This document shows positions 63,118 through 64,000 of a stretch of 64,000 bases of DNA, in pieces (the first letter of the stretch is position 1; every line of letters starts with the position of its first letter). This stretch comes from Plumapathes pennacea (taxonomy: Eukaryota; Cnidaria; Anthozoa; Antipatharia; Myriopathidae): positions 3,352,501-3,416,500 of the forward strand of contig OZ038464.1 of assembly GCA_964036295.1 (NCBI GenBank), read 5' to 3'. Position numbers and translations under genes: made by a program. The notes beneath the pieces were generated by a model that saw only the letters and a list, made by a program, of their open reading frames with translations, did not search any database and was not told the DNA's origin.

Positions 63118-63522
63118 CCCGGGGGGGTACTCCCATATATTTCCTATATAGGGATGTTCCGCCCGATAGGGTATCATTTTCAGGGTCTTCTCTCTTAAAC
63201 AGGGTATCAAATTTTACATTTTCGTGTCTTAAACAGGGTTATTTTCCGAAGATTTTCTTCTCTTCCCCTCCCCCCTCAACCACATTTTTGCTCTCGCCAT
63301 TTTCGCGTGATTTCTTCGTATGTTCCAGTGGAAACGCGTGCAAGGCAGGCTAACTTATCTAAAATTAGTCTTGAACAGGGTATCAAATTAGAGCACTTTG
63401 ACTTAGACAGGGTAGCAAAATTTTCATTTTTGTGTCTTGAATAGGGTCAGGGTTTTATAGAGTCAGCGGAACCCCCCTACCCAAATTCCTATTGAGTACC
63501 CCCCCCCCCCCCCGCCGGGGGG
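63118..63522. mobile_element. ACTCCCATATA/CCCCGGGG repeat with 8-bp duplication
   Basis: CCCGGGGGGGTACTCCCATA(TA) to GAGTACCCCCC…GCCGGGGGGG, flanked by GAATTATC at 63110-63117 and 63523-63530. Internal CTTAAACAGGGTATCAAATT-type units replace the AATAGGGT units of the other copies. Confidence 0.85.
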
Positions 63523-63530
63523 GAATTATC

Positions 63531-64000
63531 GCACGTCTCCTCTTTTTTATCAATTATGGAAACCAAACGTAAACAAAAAAATACAAGACAAAACGAAAAG
63601 GTCTAACCCTTTAAGAACGATCAAACAGTACTAAGTTCTCCTTTCAATACACAGACAGCTGGAGTTCGGTATGGAAAAGATGGTAGTTGACCTCTTGCTT
63701 GGGTTCAAGATGTTCAGACTGTCGCTTCTCCCAACATTACTCAAACATTTTAGCCAGGGCAGGTTGGGAGAATTAGGTGTGGACTTTGGTTACTTGAGGA
63801 TTAAAGCATAAACGTAAACTTATTACTTACTAGAAATACGATATTCGCAGAGGTCCCACGCCCAAGTAATCGATTATGTATAACACTGCTTAGAGCTCTC
63901 ATGTACTGTATGCTTTCACTACACATCTCAAGATTATATAATGTAATTAAAGGCGGATGACACTATATTAGCATTTACATGATAGTGGCATGTGTCCCAT
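63531..64000. other. Intergenic or TRDMT1 intron; right edge
   Basis: 63605-63800 vaguely echoes the CACTCCC MITE (CTAACCCTTTAAGAACG, CTTCTCCCAACATTACTCAA). No TRDMT1 exon was recognised; one ATG-led minus-strand stretch ends in GTAAGT near 63830 but does not match the protein. Confidence 0.35.

Noticed and set aside
63820-63910. Upstream TRDMT1 exon (minus, ending GTAAGT)
   Set aside because: The short ATG-led reading does not match any part of the DNMT2 family.

Overview
Organism and basis: The window looks like nuclear DNA from an animal, most likely an anthozoan cnidarian such as a stony coral or sea anemone. Its genes are split by GT-AG introns. The gene set (a Death-NACHT-LRR immune receptor, an N-terminal methyltransferase, a DNMT2-type tRNA methyltransferase, a GT10 fucosyltransferase relic) fits a non-bilaterian animal. 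The DNA is AT-rich and packed with short inverted-repeat elements (MITEs). The taxon is an inference; no search was run.

Layout. 1-13 kb: repeat-dominated. It holds a broken transposase-like reading frame (571-2419, minus) split by a short poly(A) retroposon, an orphan signal-peptide exon (3375-3501, minus), several MITEs, and a 2.35 kb minisatellite block (9210-11560) built from three unit types that all keep a 21-bp beat. 12-24 kb: nested mobile DNA. A 4.4 kb element with terminal inverted repeats over 1 kb (13885-18285) is followed by a tRNA-headed SINE, a dispersed repeat, a near-identical copy of part of the big element's core (20782-21603), and a duplicated block. 26-30 kb: a GT10 fucosyltransferase pseudogene with three frame breaks and a decayed LINE 3' end. 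31-38 kb: orphan exons, a 63-bp minisatellite, a kinase-domain fragment lodged between copies of a simple repeat, and further MITEs.

38-49 kb (plus strand): an acidic, lysine/glutamate-rich protein gene of unknown function (38054-39292), a candidate terminal exon (40027-40174), then a complete nine-exon NTMT1-type alpha-N-methyltransferase gene (42493-46894) whose exon phases all agree. 49-55 kb (minus): an NLR gene with a Death-domain exon, short linker exons and one large NACHT-LRR exon. 55-57 kb carries an inverted copy of the 18.5-20 kb repeat. 59.3-62.6 kb (minus): the last three exons of a TRDMT1 (DNMT2) gene, whose 5' part lies beyond the right edge.

The genes do not form a pathway or cluster; they are neighbours in a MITE-rich landscape. 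Introns of all the intact genes contain MITEs from families also found between genes. The most informative structural signals are insertions for which an unoccupied copy of the target survives inside this same window (SINE at 18.6 kb, MITEs at 12.2 and 14.8 kb, retroposon at 2.0 kb).
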